Origin: Symbiodinium sp. CCMP2592
Lineage: Eukaryota > Sar > Dinophyceae > Suessiales > Symbiodiniaceae
DNA length: 64,000 nucleotides
Assembly: GCA_905221615.1 (NCBI GenBank)
Contig: CAJNDT010005914.1
Coordinates: 1,540,556 to 1,604,555, forward strand
Direction: 5' to 3'
Shown here: piece by piece, positions 30,549-44,500 of the stretch
Layout of the letters: every line of letters begins with the position of its first letter
Numbering within the stretch: the first letter of the stretch is position 1
Notes under the pieces: model-generated
The model's database searches: none
The model's input: the letters and a program-made list of their open reading frames with translations, nothing else
What the model was told of the DNA's origin: nothing
Position numbers and translations under genes: made by a program

Positions 30549-31841
30549 ATGGGGTGTTGGGGTATGTTAGGATTGACAGTTTTGTTTTTGAGTGCCTTGC
30601 CGCCAGGCCGATTGAAGCCGATGCCGGAGCCGAAGCAGGGCCCCAAGCCGCGAGAAGAGAGCTCGGATTCAGAAAAGGACAAGCCTGCGGGCAAGTCCAA
30701 TTCCTCGGACAAGTCCGAGGAGAAATCCGAGGAAAAGTCCGAGGACAAGTCCGAGGAGAAATCCGAGGAAAAGTCCGAGGAAAAGTCCGGGAGCGGCAGC
30801 GAGGAGAAGAGCGATGGCTCGGCAGACTATGGGAAATCCAAGAGCAAGTCGCACTCCCGGGGCCGGAGCCGCAGCCGACGGGCAAAGAAAGAGAAGAAAG
30901 ATAAAAAAGAGAAAGATAAAAAGGAGAAGAGGAAGACTTCCCCTTTTGATGCCCTGCTGAAGCAGGGCGGCCATGATGAGGGCACCGGCCTCACCGGCAC
31001 CGGGGCCGGGGATGATGACGAAGAGGAGAAGAAGACATGGGGGCCCTATGGGGCGGTCCATGCTTTCAAGATCGCCGAGTTGGAGACGGTGAAGCCGGCA
31101 GGATATACGAAGCAAGGACAATGGGTGGAGGAGAAGGTGCGGTGCCCAATATGTTGGGCAATCAAGCCAAGAAGCACGCTGTTCATGCACATAACATCGA
31201 ACAGCGGCTGCATGTCATGGCAGCAAAAGCTGCGGGGATTGGAACCCCCGCCAGCAAAGTTCCCTTGCCGCTTCTGCGGCAAGGCGTTCTTTAAGGCGCC
31301 AGACCGCGAGCAGCACGAGTACGGCTGCGGCGCCAAAAAGCCGGCAGAGCCCAGTGAGCCTCCGCAGGAGCCAAAGGAGCGGAAAAACAAGAAGAAAGAG
31401 AAGAAGAAGGATCACCGGGACAAGAATGATGAAAAGGAAAGGGCACGGCCATGCTCCTGGTCCGAGGTGTCGAGGCGAGGCGGGCTATCGAGGCGAAGCG
31501 TCCGAAGCGAGGCCTCCAGGCCAAGCAATGCCTCGGTAGCCTCGCCGCCGAGATCGAGGGGAAGCTCGCGCGAGCGACGGAGCCGGGGCGCTGTGGTGAT
31601 AGTGCCCCGCCGTGGCCGGGATGTCATCGATGTCCCGTCTGTCTCCGTGCAGAGGCAGCGGTTGGACTCCCGCAGCCGAGGCCGGGGCCGCAGCAGATCC
31701 AAGCACTCCCGGCGCCGCCAGGAGAGTCGCCAGAGACAGAGTCGGCAGGGCCAGAGCCACCAGAGCGAGGGGGGCGAATCCTCAGATCAGAGGGTGGTGG
31801 CGTTCAACCGACTTCTGTCTTTGGGCGAGAGGATCCTCTGA
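30549..31841 (+). CDS. SR/KE-rich zinc-finger protein
   Basis: ATG at 30549; ATG 30621 (MPEPKQGPKPREESSDSEKD) is an equally likely start because the sequence becomes charged only from there. Layout: SDKSEEKSEEKSEDKSEEKS repeats (about residues 50-85); RS stretch (SHSRGRSRSRRAKK); KEKKDKKEKDKKEK; a Cys/His pair CPIC...H...C (about 200-225); then a C2H2-like CRFCGKAFFKAPDREQHEYGC (about 243-263); a Lys-rich stretch; and a C-terminal RS domain ending in SLGERIL. Disordered and highly charged, it is likely nuclear and RNA-binding. It follows the transposase on the same strand inside the giant element and may be an accessory protein of it. The role is inference. Confidence 0.5.
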   Translation: MGCWGMLGLTVLFLSALPPGRLKPMPEPKQGPKPREESSDSEKDKPAGKSNSSDKSEEKSEEKSEDKSEEKSEEKSEEKSGSGSEEKSDGSADYGKSKSKSHSRGRSRSRRAKKEKKDKKEKDKKEKRKTSPFDALLKQGGHDEGTGLTGTGAGDDDEEEKKTWGPYGAVHAFKIAELETVKPAGYTKQGQWVEEKVRCPICWAIKPRSTLFMHITSNSGCMSWQQKLRGLEPPPAKFPCRFCGKAFFKAPDREQHEYGCGAKKPAEPSEPPQEPKERKNKKKEKKKDHRDKNDEKERARPCSWSEVSRRGGLSRRSVRSEASRPSNASVASPPRSRGSSRERRSRGAVVIVPRRGRDVIDVPSVSVQRQRLDSRSRGRGRSRSKHSRRRQESRQRQSRQGQSHQSEGGESSDQRVVAFNRLLSLGERIL

Positions 31842-32409
31842 AGGGCCCCTGAAGGGCAAGCGGCAAGCACAGGGTGTGCCTGCAGCCAGGTTTTAGATGT
31901 TGTATGTATGTGTTGTGTGCACACAGATATCCATACCTAATATGTTAGGAAATAAGTAGGGTGTTTTTCCGAGCTGCAGGGCACCGATGCTGTTAGGCCC
32001 TTCGTTTCACACAGAATGGGCAGGCACAGGGAGAACTATAGTATCTAAGGGGTTACAATATGTCACAATAGGTTTTATAGCACGATAGGTCTCAGAAGCA
32101 GTGTGTAGATGTGCCAAGCCGACACTACAGTTGCAAACTTCACCGTGCCGGACCGCACGATGCAAAAAACAGGGCATAGCAGTGCAAACCGTTGTGTATC
32201 ACAGTCGAAAGCAGGGCTTCAAGGATTTTTTGTGGTATCGCGAGGGTTTGGGGTGGAGGTTCGACAACCCACTGGATTCCAGGCTTAAGTAGGGGAGGGG
32301 TTGTGTCCCTCCCATGTCCCTCCCGTGTCCCTCCGGTGTCCCTCCCGACCCGCCGGGTCGGACCGGCCGCACCCCCGGTTTCCTGTGGCAGTCCAGGGGC
32401 CTCCCCGGC
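31842..32409. other. Unassigned region upstream of LINE 1
   Basis: No gene. From about 32300 there are degenerate TCCCTCCCGTG-type units that grade into the 12-bp minisatellite. Confidence 0.4.
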
Positions 32410-32520
32410 CGTCCCGCCACCGTCCCGCCACCGTCCCGCCCCTGTCCCGCCCCTGTCCCGCCACTGTCCCGCCACTGTCCCGCCACTGTCCCGCCACTGT
32501 CCCGCCACTGTCCCGCCACT
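32410..32520 (+). repeat. 12-bp minisatellite, array 1
   Basis: About nine units of GTCCCGCCACTG (early units GTCCCGCCACCG/GTCCCGCCCCTG). Same orientation and unit as arrays at 46738 and 54510. Confidence 0.9.
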
Positions 32521-32540
32521 AAGCACCACGGCTCAAAAAG

Positions 32541-32558
32541 CAGCTCGCAAGCGAGCTG
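32541..32558. repeat. 18-bp perfect palindrome
   Basis: CAGCTCGC-AA-GCGAGCTG, an 8-bp stem, 20 bp after the minisatellite and about 90 bp before the first ATG of the LINE 1 ORF. Confidence 0.6.
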
Positions 32559-32592
32559 AAGCGACCGGGTTCCTTTCGGGGTCCTGGGGTTC

Positions 32593-35500
32593 TTGTTGGG
32601 TCTGCTGCGGGTTTTGTTCGTTCAGGGGGTCGCCGGGCGGGAGCTTAGAATGCCATGGCGACGCATCCTTGTGCTGCTGCTTCTACTGCACATTTTCTTG
32701 ACTGTGAGTTTGAGTGTGCAATTTGCAGGAAACAGCACAAGCTTGCAGAGAGATGTTCGGCTCAATCTGCAGAGCAGTGTGCACTCTCGGCCCGTAAGAA
32801 CGGAACCGCTTCAGGTCTTGGCAGGCCAAAGCAAGATACCAACAAGATGCGTACATGGACTAGGCGACAAGAGTTGCAGCGGCTCTTTACATATCAATAC
32901 ACATGGTCGCAGAAACAGGGCACGCAGGCAACAGCGCAGGTCAGAACGGAGCTTTATGCGCTGGCAAGCGCCCGTCCAATCACTCAGTCAGCTCAGAGAA
33001 ACCAGCGGGATCAGCTGGCAATGGGGAGAGTCCAGAGCGGTTCGGACGCTGCTACAGCCAAAGCATCCACCACAGATCTCAATCAATTGGATTAGGATGC
33101 TTCCACGGACTGAGGCATCCTCGTCCGCTCAAACAGTTGCACAAGACACCATGCAATCGGCGCATGCTGACACGGTCAAGGTTCCGGTATTCTTAATCGT
33201 TTCTAATCGATCACAGCAGCACTGGTTCTCTGATTCCCTTGATATTGAATTGAGCGTTCCTCATTGCTTCAGGGAGTGCGAACGGAGGTCCTCGTGTGAG
33301 GATGTCGATTCTTACTGTCTGTTGAGATGGACAACACTGGTGGAAGGGACTGAGGAATCCTCGCCCACTGGCGCTGGCCTAAACTTGCAGCTAACAACTT
33401 GTTGGTGGTTGGAAAAGTGTAGGCCATGCCGTGGTATGATTTGCCAATGCAATAGAGAACAATTCACTTGTGGAACCTTAGCTGAGCGGCACACTTTCAT
33501 CTTGCAGGGACATTCAAGGCAGGTTGTCCTCATGACCAAGGCTATGGCATCCTCGTCCGTGCTAGTGCCGTGCTTGCGAGAACAGCGCAGGGATACACCA
33601 AATGTGCATGAAATGTGCGAAGCCAAATACAAGCAAACAAGCTTAGCGACCAGGCTCCTGAAGGTATGCTGGTTTGAGGCATCCTCGCTCACCGCTAACC
33701 CACGCTTCTCAGCATCCGGTGACAACTGGCTAGAGCGGCATCATGACGTTGCAGTTTCGAGCATGCCGACTTCTCACATCAATAGGACTGAGGTATCCTC
33801 GTCCACTGGTAAGAAATCCAGCCTGCCGGTCCAAGTTGAGGTATCCTTGCCTCAGCCTTTGATACCCGTGTGCGAATGGTCCTCAGCAAATTTAGCCTTT
33901 GCGGGGCGGACACTGGGGAAATCACGGATGGGGGTAGGAAGCAGAACTGGATCCATCAGCAGGCTTTCCTATTCACAGCTGCCATCAACCGCTATTCAGG
34001 GAGTTCTTCGTCTGGAAACGCTCATGGCGGCAGCCACAGGGACTGAGGCATCCTCGTCCGCTGGCCTTCACCTAAGTGTGAACCAACTGTGCCCATCTGT
34101 GACAGCTGTGCCCTCGTTATCCTCAATAGACCGTCCATGCGATCAGCTTCAACTGCGCATTCCCATGCAGCTAGACTTGCATCTGTCCTGGGAAAAGTGT
34201 CTACGGCACTCTGATGTATGCTGCAGCTGCAATTGGGGAAGTTTTAGCCGCCATCCCAACATACGTGACGGCACTCTCGCTGAGGTGGATTGGTGCCAGT
34301 CCTGGATGCGGCCAGAACCTTACTACGCGAAGGCAACTCATACTGTGGACTCAGTTTGTTTGGAGAATCCGGTTGCCGGCAAATCATATGACAGAGTGGA
34401 GTGCATTCAGTTGAGGTATTCACGAACAGTTTTGATTCGATTCGTTTCTCATAGGATGAAGTACATTCCAAACCCCTCTAACTGGGCTCATGTCTTGGTG
34501 AGAATAAACCCTGGCCAAGTTCTGCACTTACAGCCAAAGAACATCCACATGAACAGTACGTCTCGCACCTCTGTCACACGCTGGCAGCACTACACACATG
34601 AGGTTCTGCCCCTGGTTTCGATGGCTGATCCTCGAAACTATAGGGCGTCGCCACGGCCTGAGGAATCCTCGGCCTGGATCTGGCGTACAATACTCGCAAA
34701 GGCCGCAGGGACAGAGGAATCCTCGTCCGTTTGTGCGCACCTGAACATGAAACAAACGTACCCAGCAATGCCGTCAGCGTCAGCTTTAGGATGTCCATGC
34801 GACCAGTGCCTACTGCACAGTTACATGCACTTCAAGTTGCCTCCTCTGGTGCGTCCTGCTTTGTGCTGCCGCTGTACTCGGAGAGCTTTCCACAGCCCTC
34901 TCCGCACTGGCTGCAGCGCTCTTGCCGAGGTGGACTGGCTTTTGACACGTGAAGGGTCTGAGCCTTATCAAGGAAGGGCAGCTGAGACTTTCACCATGGT
35001 TCATTCAGAGTCTCCGGCTATGGGCGTTTCTAGTGTCAGTGTTGGCGGCGCTAGGTTGGGGGACCCTCACATTGTGATATCTGCACATGCCACTGTCCGG
35101 CCTGTTCTGCCCTTAACACATATGAACGAGGGCTGTATCCAGGTGCCTGTGAATCCAACGAGTGCTCACTTTGTATTCCGCAAGACATTGTATCCTGCAG
35201 CGACCAGTTCATATCATGGCTTAACAACGCTCTGGGAAACATACGACAGAGAGGCCCGGCTCTTGGCACCGGTGGGAGATCAATGGAAGTGCATTGGCGT
35301 GCCGCCGCCTGAGGAATCCTCGGCCGAGTCAATTGTGTGGACTGATTATTGTGCTGTAGATGACCATTGCCGCAGGTTTGAGTACTCTCAGACATATCCC
35401 TATGCTAGCTGGGTCTTTGCGTTTGCGACCTTCCACTTCGATTGGGAGCAACACTCACCACAGCACTATATCACATCCACTTCTTACCATTTCAGCTTCA

Positions 35501-38500
35501 ACGCATGCAAACTGTCTAGTGCACTAATTGAGGAATCTCCCTTGGTCGCGATGGGCTCACTGCAGCAGTGTCCGGAGCGGCGATGGCCTGAGGAAACCTC
35601 GGCTCGGAACCGGTGCACTGCTCCACAGCTGAAGTTGCAACCCATGTTTGTTGATTTGAAGGTCGTAGCAGTGACTGCGGGCGTGTGTGCTAGCACTATG
35701 CGGCGATGTGTGATACTCTCCTGGCGCCGGATCAACACGTCAGGCCCTCATGCTGAGGCTGACTGCTGGTGGCGACACTCTCAGCAATGTCGTGGAGTTT
35801 CCATACCAATGTTAGTCATGTGTCAGATGCCGGTCAAACTACCTGGCAGCCTTGAACTGGAATCGGTGATCGGGCTTTTGACACGTGAAGGGTGCCTCGC
35901 AGTGACCAGTTCATCAGAGCACAGCTCAGCAATGCATGAGCAACCAGACAGAGAGGCTCAGCCTTCGGCTGTGGAGGGCGTCCAGCGACGTTGCAAGATG
36001 CAGCTGCAGCCTGAGGAATCCTCGGCCGAGTCATTCATGTGGTCTGATGGTCGTACTGAAGTTGAATTGCTCGGCAGGCTTGCGATTTCGATCCATCCTT
36101 ACGTTAGCTGGGTTTGTGCGCTTCAGCAGTTCTGCTTTGCTGGGGGGCCTCCCTTGCCGCAGGCCTCTAGCGCACTGAACTGCTATCGCTACAGTCACCA
36201 CAGCTTCCGCAAACACAGTCAGTTGCGCCACTGCTGCCGCTGTATTCCGCGAGCCTTCAATAGCCAACTCCACATTGGCCATGCCACCCTTGCTAAGGTG
36301 ATCTGGCCTCTGACGAGTGACGAGCCTGAGCCTTATCACGGGAGGGCAGCGGAGACTTCTGCCTTCGCTTATCCTGAATCTCAGGCTATAGGCCCTTCAA
36401 GCGTTAGTGTTAAGCTTGCTTGGTTTAGGGGCCCCAAGCCAACCCCCCCATTCTCGGCTCGAGAATGGGGGGGTTGCCAAACCCCTGTTTTTCAGCACTT
36501 CCCAACCCCCCCCTTCCAGGCACGAGAATGGGGGGTTGCCAAACCCCTGATTTTTAGCATTTCCCAAACCCCAGGGACCGGACGGGTTTTGGCAGCTAGA
36601 CAATCTTCCGACTGGTCAGTGCTCACCTCAACACATTTATGCACTGGCTGTGCTTATGTTCAGGTGATAACAACCCCAAAGTCAATGTGCGTCGTACCGA
36701 CCAGTACACAGCATAACGCAGCGTCGCATTGGGAACTACGCTGCCGAGAGGCCCGGCCTCTGGCTTCAATGGGTGGTCAATGGCATCGCCTCGCACTGCC
36801 ACAGCCTGAGGAATCCTCGGCAGAACCATACCTGTGGCCTGATTGTTGCGCCGTCGCATTCGGGAGTTGTTTCGGAGAGCTTGGATTGTGCGGATTTCGC
36901 TACCGCCGTCAAACTAGGAGGCACAGAGTACGAGCTGTGTTATCTGCTTTTGACATGCACAGCTGTTACTATGTATCGCCGGTCGATGTGTGCTTCGCTT
37001 GTGTCACTCTGCAACCTGTGCATTTCTGTTATGCGCATGCTTCCGAGCGGCAGGAAGTCTTAAATTGGAACCGGCCGGGACCCCAATGTCGGCAAAGTAT
37101 GCAGGCCATCATGCGAGTAAGATGGTGGAGGACAGGCCGCTTCGCGGACGGGAAGCCAGTTCCAGCTCGAGGTGATTCTGGCGCGGACTCAGCCACAGAC
37201 ATGCTTTGTTGTTCCGGGCTAGAGTGCCGTAGTATGTACTCCACAACGAATATGTACACGCAAGACCCTGCCTCGTGTGTGAGTAGGGTGACACATCGTG
37301 TGGAACGGTATGCAGGTCATTCACTTGATTGCTTCCATTGGTTGAGTCGCTGCTGCACCTCCCTGACCTCAAATACAAATGATAGCATCAAGCTGATTCT
37401 CTCCGATCGCACAAATCAATGCCATGTGAGTCTGCCCTTTGATGAAAACATGGTGAAGGGCCAGATGTGGGCGCAGGGGCGTGATAAGGATGGATGTGGT
37501 CAAACACGACGCCCTAGAACGGCAAAGGATAAAGCTAGAGAGGCCAACCGCCCTTGGCGGTACCAGCGACAGGGTATTCCAACAGATGACGTGCTAGAAC
37601 AGCAAAGGCTCGCTCGCTGGTCTGCTGATGAAGAGGCTAAATGGGCAGATTGGGGGGCAGGATGGTGGCAATGGCGAGAACCGCCAGGTCATCGTTGGGA
37701 TCGAGAGGATTGGCAGGATTCATCATCACGTGAGCATATCCGTCCGAACACAGTGGTGAGACAACCGCCGCCGCCGCCCAAACCTAGGCGCCAGTGGCGG
37801 GTGAAAGAAGATGAAGCCATGGCCGCCAATGATGAACACACAGAAGCCTCAAAGGATGATCGCAGACTGACGGATCCCGAAACTCAAAGTTCAGGGGCTT
37901 CCTCTGGTAGTCAAGAAGCCGGGATTCGGCAGAGTAACCTGAATCCACATGCACCTGAATTCATGCCTGCTGGTGCCGCACCTGTTGTGTCTGCTCAGGC
38001 TGAGGTATCCTCGCCGGGCAAAGTCCGCAGAATGACGATCGAGCCTGATGCTGGCTCAAGCTTGACTTCCCTACCGCTGACGCATTTTCGACCAGCAGTA
38101 CCAGATACAGACATGTCGCTAGACACATACAGCACCACGTCTGAGGACACGGCAGAGGCATCCTCGCCACCTCAAATCAACAGCCAGTGTACTGCGCAGA
38201 TGGGGCCGAAGCCGGAACCAAAGCCTCAACAATTGCAAACACGCACATATGTGGATGTGCCTGCTTCCAGAGTGCAAGTTGCAGACGCTGGCAGCGCTCA
38301 GACTGGATCGATGCATGCCGAGATCAAGACACAATTTGCAAAGCCCCAAAGACTGGAATCCATCAGCGTTGAGCATGAGAAGACCTCGAATCTTCCGGAA
38401 GTGACTGTTTTTGAAGTACCTCGGGCCACAGTCGAAAATGGAATACCATGCATTCCATCACTAGTTGCAGAAGATGGCATTTCTCGACAGACGGTCCTGA

Positions 38501-41500
38501 CTTACGAGTCTGGGCTGTTAGCTTCTGTTTGCAGCTTGCGATGCCAACACACTCAGGCTGAGAAGCTCTATGCCTGGACAAGGTCCACCACTCAAACCTT
38601 TATTTGCAACGCCATGTTCTGCAGTCAAACGCAGAGTGCGAAAATCAAACATGCAAAAATTCGCTCCTGCATTCATAACGATGTACACTCATGGCCGTCG
38701 ACAACAGCTTGGATTGCCACGGTTGGTGCTCCCCCAACACGTATAGATTCAGCACATCGACAGGTGCACGGAACCGCCGCTACAATGAGCCGACCCGGTC
38801 CCAAGTCCGGGCCTGATCACCAAAACGCGCGGATTGATGTTGCTTACCCGGTGATCAGGGGTGTGAGGGTGGGCGTTCCTGCCCCAGGAAGCCCGAAGTC
38901 CGCTGCTTATCCTCGAGTCCCATACGGTAGTAACGAGGGACGAAGCCAGGGGAACAGGGCCACAAAAGAAGCCTCCCAACGACGTAGCCTTTCTTATTCT
39001 GCATGGGTCACAAGACACTCTTCTCGAACCATGCCTAATTCAAGTGCAAGCCATCGCTGCAATCAGGATTCTTGGCGGAGGAAACGACGGAACGTTCAAG
39101 ACTCGGCTGGCACTCCTCAGCAGAACCGTCAGAGTTGGTGTGAGCCGCGCAACTTTGCCACACACGTAATTGCTCGTTATCGACATGCATCGCTGCCTGT
39201 AGCACACACTCATCAGACTGGTCTTGAGGCATCCTCGACTTGTCTGTTGCATTATCCTGAACACATCACTGACTGGGGACGGCGTGTCTCCAAACGTCTC
39301 AGGTGGGTGCGAAGCACCGCCAAGCGCAAAACAAGCCGATCCTGGATACGCTGGAACCGTCGGCTAGTGCGGGCCTGGAGAGTGCTCTGGATGTGCCCAT
39401 GGCGTGACCCCGTACCACTTCTGTATCGCAGACTTCAGCTCCTGCAAGTAATCCAGCCCCTCATCAGACCTCTTTTCAGTCAGCGCCCCCAATTAACATT
39501 CCGATTTGTTGCCTATACCCCGCCCTTCTGCATCTCTAGACCCAAAGTGCCAGCCTCTTGTTGTGTACACTGCCAAGGCGAGACATCCATCACCCCGCAA
39601 CGGCGCTCCAAGGACGGAGGACGAACTCGCGTGGGCGTGCGGCAACCATGTCAAGTAGCCGGTCGTAGAGTGCTGGTGGATGTCATGCTAGTCCTGGCAA
39701 CCCAACTTATTGCAACAACAGCTGCTCACCCCATTCCTGCAGCAAGTGCGGCTACCGAGCCTATCAAACACGCCAAGAAGGCATACATTAAGGCATGCAC
39801 CACCGCACTCATCAAGGGATCCGCGAAGTACAAACAACAGTACATCACACCCAGCATGGTGCCGAAGTCTATTCAAGATTACATACATCAACAGGCCACC
39901 AAGGCTAAGTTCCACTCTTCGACTCAGCAGTCGGAGACCCGCATGGGCTATCATGTCTGGACCGCAGACGGGCTCCCGTATCAGGAGTATATGGTCTGGC
40001 TTGCGCAGTCCGACTATGACATTCAGGTCATCGCGGAAACACGTATGCAACACACCGCTGAGTGGGAGACTGCCACGCATTATCTAATCAATAGTGGTGC
40101 CAAGAATGCTGGAGTTTTGGTTGCAATTTCCAAGAAGTTCTGCAATGCCAGCTCTCTCACCTGGCGTGAGCTCGTTCCAGGCAGATTGCTACATGTACGG
40201 GTGCATCAAAAACATGTCCTAAACGTCTTCGCCGTATACCAAAAACTTTACACTGGGCATAACACCTTAAACCAGAGACAACTCACCCTCAAGAAGCTAA
40301 GCCATGGAATTGCCCAATGCTCGGCGAGGGATACGCTTTTGATCCTGGGAGACCTCAATACTAGCCTCTCCGATACAACTGCGCACGTGGGATCTGTAGA
40401 CCCTCATCATGAAACCCGTGAGCCCCAGCCGGATCACTCCGAGCTTGGGGAGTTTCTTGAAAGGCATTGCCTCTGTGCCCTGAACACCTTTTCTGGATGG
40501 CAACCCACCTGCGTTGGTTCGGCTACTGACAGGCATAAAGGCACCAGAATAGATTATGCCATCACCTGGAGCCGATTAGCGGATAGGACTGCCAAAGCTG
40601 TCCGACATGATCACTCCTGGCCGCTTGCAGGGCATCGCACGGGAGTTCGACATCTACCTCTATCGGGCACGATCAGGCATGAGCGTCATCATGTGACGCC
40701 TCCCAAGCATCAACGCTGCACTGCCAGAACACGCCGCTTGCTCCGCGATCATTGCAGAGCCAACACGCCGGAGTGGCAAGACCTATTGACAACTCTTCAT
40801 ACCCGACTTGCCTCAGCAACAGATTTGCATGATGCAGAGCGCATCTTGGTGCAGGCCTCCAATGGTCGCATGCCCGCGCTGCTGGCGGACCTTCAAAAGG
40901 CGCACCAGCAGGCGCCGTACCAAGTTGCTACCAGACAAGTCTGGGAACTCTGGCGGGACATCAGACGATTGCGCATGATGTCGATCAAGTCGGTTTGGGA
41001 GGTCTGGACTAACATGGTACGATTCCGTAAGGCTAGTAAGCAGCTCAGACATCAGGCCAAGATGTACAAGAGACAGAATCTCGAACACTTCCTCGTGAGT
41101 ACGGCTCAGTGCGGACTGCAGCATGACATCCACCTGTGGTACAGAAGAATTCGACAAATCTGTCCGAAAGATAGACATCCCAAGATTCACTTGAAAACTA
41201 AAGAGGGCAATCCCCTCTCACCACAGGAATCCATCAAAGCACTGCAAGAATACTTCACTGCCTTGTACCATGAGCCCCAACACGAACGCTCATGCATCTC
41301 ACCCCTGCGGCAGCTCCCATTTAACGAACAGCAAATTGAGGGTGCGCTCGCTGCCTTGCCAGCTACCAAAGCCCTCAAGCCTCAGACAGCGCCTGCAATC
41401 TTGTGGAAATGCTGCGCCGGGCAGTTGGCGCCACTGATTGCCCGAGCGATGCAGGAAGCGTGGGTAGGGGATCAAGTGCGCACGGTGGATCACTGGCACA

Positions 41501-44500
41501 CCACTACGATGGCTCTTCTCCCAAAACCGAACAAACCGGCAGCCCTGCCGGAGAACCTGCGGCCTATCTGCCTGCAACATCCTGTGTGCAAAATCGCCGC
41601 ACGTCTGACGACGGAGCAGGTGCGGCAGCAAGTGTATCAGTCCATTCGGCACCTCCCTATCTACGCATATATGCCGCACAGATCGACGACAGATTGCCTG
41701 CTTCGTGCGTTTCGCCATTGCGAGGCCGTCCAGGCGATGTGCGCCACCACTACAAAGGCCAGGAAGCGGAAGGGACAGGTCGTTGGGGGCATATCTTTGT
41801 CAATAGATCTTAGCAAGGCTTTTGATAAAGTGAACCGCAGACTCCTGCTTCAAACTTTGCGCACGCTGTTAGCTGACGAGCATATTACGATGCTCATCCG
41901 CTGCATGGAGGGAGACTACTTGATTGAACACAAGGGTCAGAGCGCACGCATTCCAGCCACGCGAGGCGTCAAGCAGGGCGCGACTGACGCGCCATTGTTG
42001 TGGAATGTCATCCTTCTTGCACTGTTACGAGTTCTTGAACAGAAGCTCAGCTTAGAGTGGATACAACAACATGTCATCGTGTACGCTGATGATAAGCTGT
42101 TCTTGTGGACGATCCACAGTCAAGCGGAACTTGACCGTGCCGTCAGGGAAGTCGGCATCATCCTTGAAACCTTACAACAGCTAGGATTCGATACCAACTT
42201 GGAGAAAACGACTGTGATGGTGAAGCTGACTGGGCAGGCTGCCAGAACTGCGCTGGCCAAGTATCACAGGCGCCGGCCAACTGGACCGGTTTTGCAAGTG
42301 CAGTGCCCGGATCTGACCAGGATTGAGCTACCCATGCAGGCTAGCCAATCGTACCTGGGTGCCGTGCTCAGCTACTCGTCGCATCGCAGGCTAACCCTAA
42401 AGAGACGTGTAACAGCAGCTAAGGTGGCATTTCAGCAGCTTAGAGCCGTTCTTACCAGTAAGCGCACGCACAGTCTCAAACAGCGGATGCATTTGTATTT
42501 CTCATGTGTGTGGCCCACGCTCACATATGGAGTGCTCGAAGCTGGTCTGAGTTCTCATGAGCTTCAGGCAGTACATAAACTCTGCACTAGACACATTAGA
42601 GCCATTGCTGATTCGCATGTGCACATTACCAAGGAGAACACTTGCGCTCTATACGCCAGGTTAAGCATCCCTTATCCGTGGCAGAGGATACAACACATGC
42701 ATTCACAATGTAATCAGCGTCGAAGTGGTCTACTGCAACACATGGCTGAGGATGACCTGTCATGTCGGGAAATGCTTCCGCCCTGCGATCTTCTGTACAA
42801 CCCGACTGAAGCTATGACTGTATGCCATCTTCAGGCCCCGGTGGAAGAGGTGCGACATCAACCACCAGCAGAACGAAGGACTGCGGTCAGGACTGAGGTA
42901 TCCTCGTCCACGGAAGCTCCCCCCGCACAGCATGACAATCAGGCAGGCACACTCTTTCCGTGTGCCGAATGCAAGAAGGTGTTCCTCACGAGAACAGCGC
43001 TGAAGCATCACAGGCGAAGTGAGCACAAGATGAAATGTGATGACCTCATACCCTTCAGACCGTTAAGAGATGCGTACAGCGGAAGTAATCAGTGCAATCA
43101 CTGCCGAATCACACTCGACAACCGGCTTAATCTCCGCAGGCACATTGAAACGGCTTCCTGTGCACAGTTCAATCCGGACAAGCCGGATGGGCCGAGTATG
43201 GCCACGGACCAGAATCTCAAAAGACTTGCGGACGACGGCCAAATAACAGCACTGATTAAGGCTGTCGCAAAACACCCTCTCACATGGTATCACTGTGCCT
43301 TCTGCAATCAGCGCCTGCACGCCAGACAGATCACAAACCACATCTACAAGGAACATGGCGAGTGCAAAGAGCCGATCAACACACAGTTGAATGCCATGAT
43401 CCGACAGCAGCACTGGCAGAAGCAGAATGCGGTTTGCCCTTTGTGTAACACTCGTGTCAAAGACCTATCAGCTCACAAATGCCACATCCTGACGCAGGTG
43501 GCATGCATTCTCGCACGCAAGTACTGCACCTCAGAAGAGATGCCAATCAGTGATCCCCATGAGTGTGAAAAATGCGGTAGGCGATTCGCTTCAGCGGTCA
43601 AGCTCAAAGAGCATCATGCTGCTAAGGATTCTACTACCCGTGCGAAGGCGCGGACCCTTTCCACGGGTAAGGTCAGCTGCAAGGTATGTGGGATGGAAAT
43701 GCATGCATGTCAGTTCCGCGAGCACTATCAAGCGCATGGTTCAAAGCCTGCGACGCCTGCCACGGTAACTGCCACTCCTAAGCCGCATGACCTTCAGCAC
43801 GTATCAGATGGACGACGACGACATGCCAGATCAATCCCATGTGGACTTGATGGCGCAATTGGGGTTTGCTTCGACCCCAAATCTGCTGACAGGAGCGGGG
43901 CCGAAAATCAAGCGTCAACGACAAGAACCGGAGCACAACAGTGGCAAGGGCAAGGGAAAGGGCAAGAACACAGGCAAGACTCAGACACCATCCCGCCCCT
44001 CCGGTGTCACAGGCATCAATCACAACGGGATGGAGATCAAGCCGGACATGCACCAGGTGCTGAAGAACTTTGCAACAATCTTGCTGAGACACGAGGCCTC
44101 GATCCAGAGTCTTGCAGTCGACAGGGAGTTTATGCTCTTCGTCACTGGAGGGCAGGGCTCACCGCTGCCTCAGATGATCGTGACATCAGAGGACTGGCAC
44201 TCCAAGGTGGGGTCCGAGGAAGGGGCCCAGAAGCCCCTCAAATGCATCATGGTCCAGACGCTCATGGACACCATCATAGACAGAGTGGTCAAAGTCAAGA
44301 CCGATCTGGCACGACAGCAAGTCCTACAAGGATTGGGGATTCTCGACTCCGAGCTAAACTGGGCGTATCTGCAATGGTCACCGAAGGAGCAAAAGCAGAT
44401 TGTGTCGCAGACAGACGGTCTGTCGATGACGGATGCGGAAAAGCACCTAAGGGAAGCCCAGCAGTTACTTCAGCTGGAGGGCATGTTGAGACGATTCACG

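Noticed and set aside
32526..32540. GGCTCAAA near LINE 1 start as a spliced-leader remnant
   Set aside because: Only a 7-base match; expected by chance.
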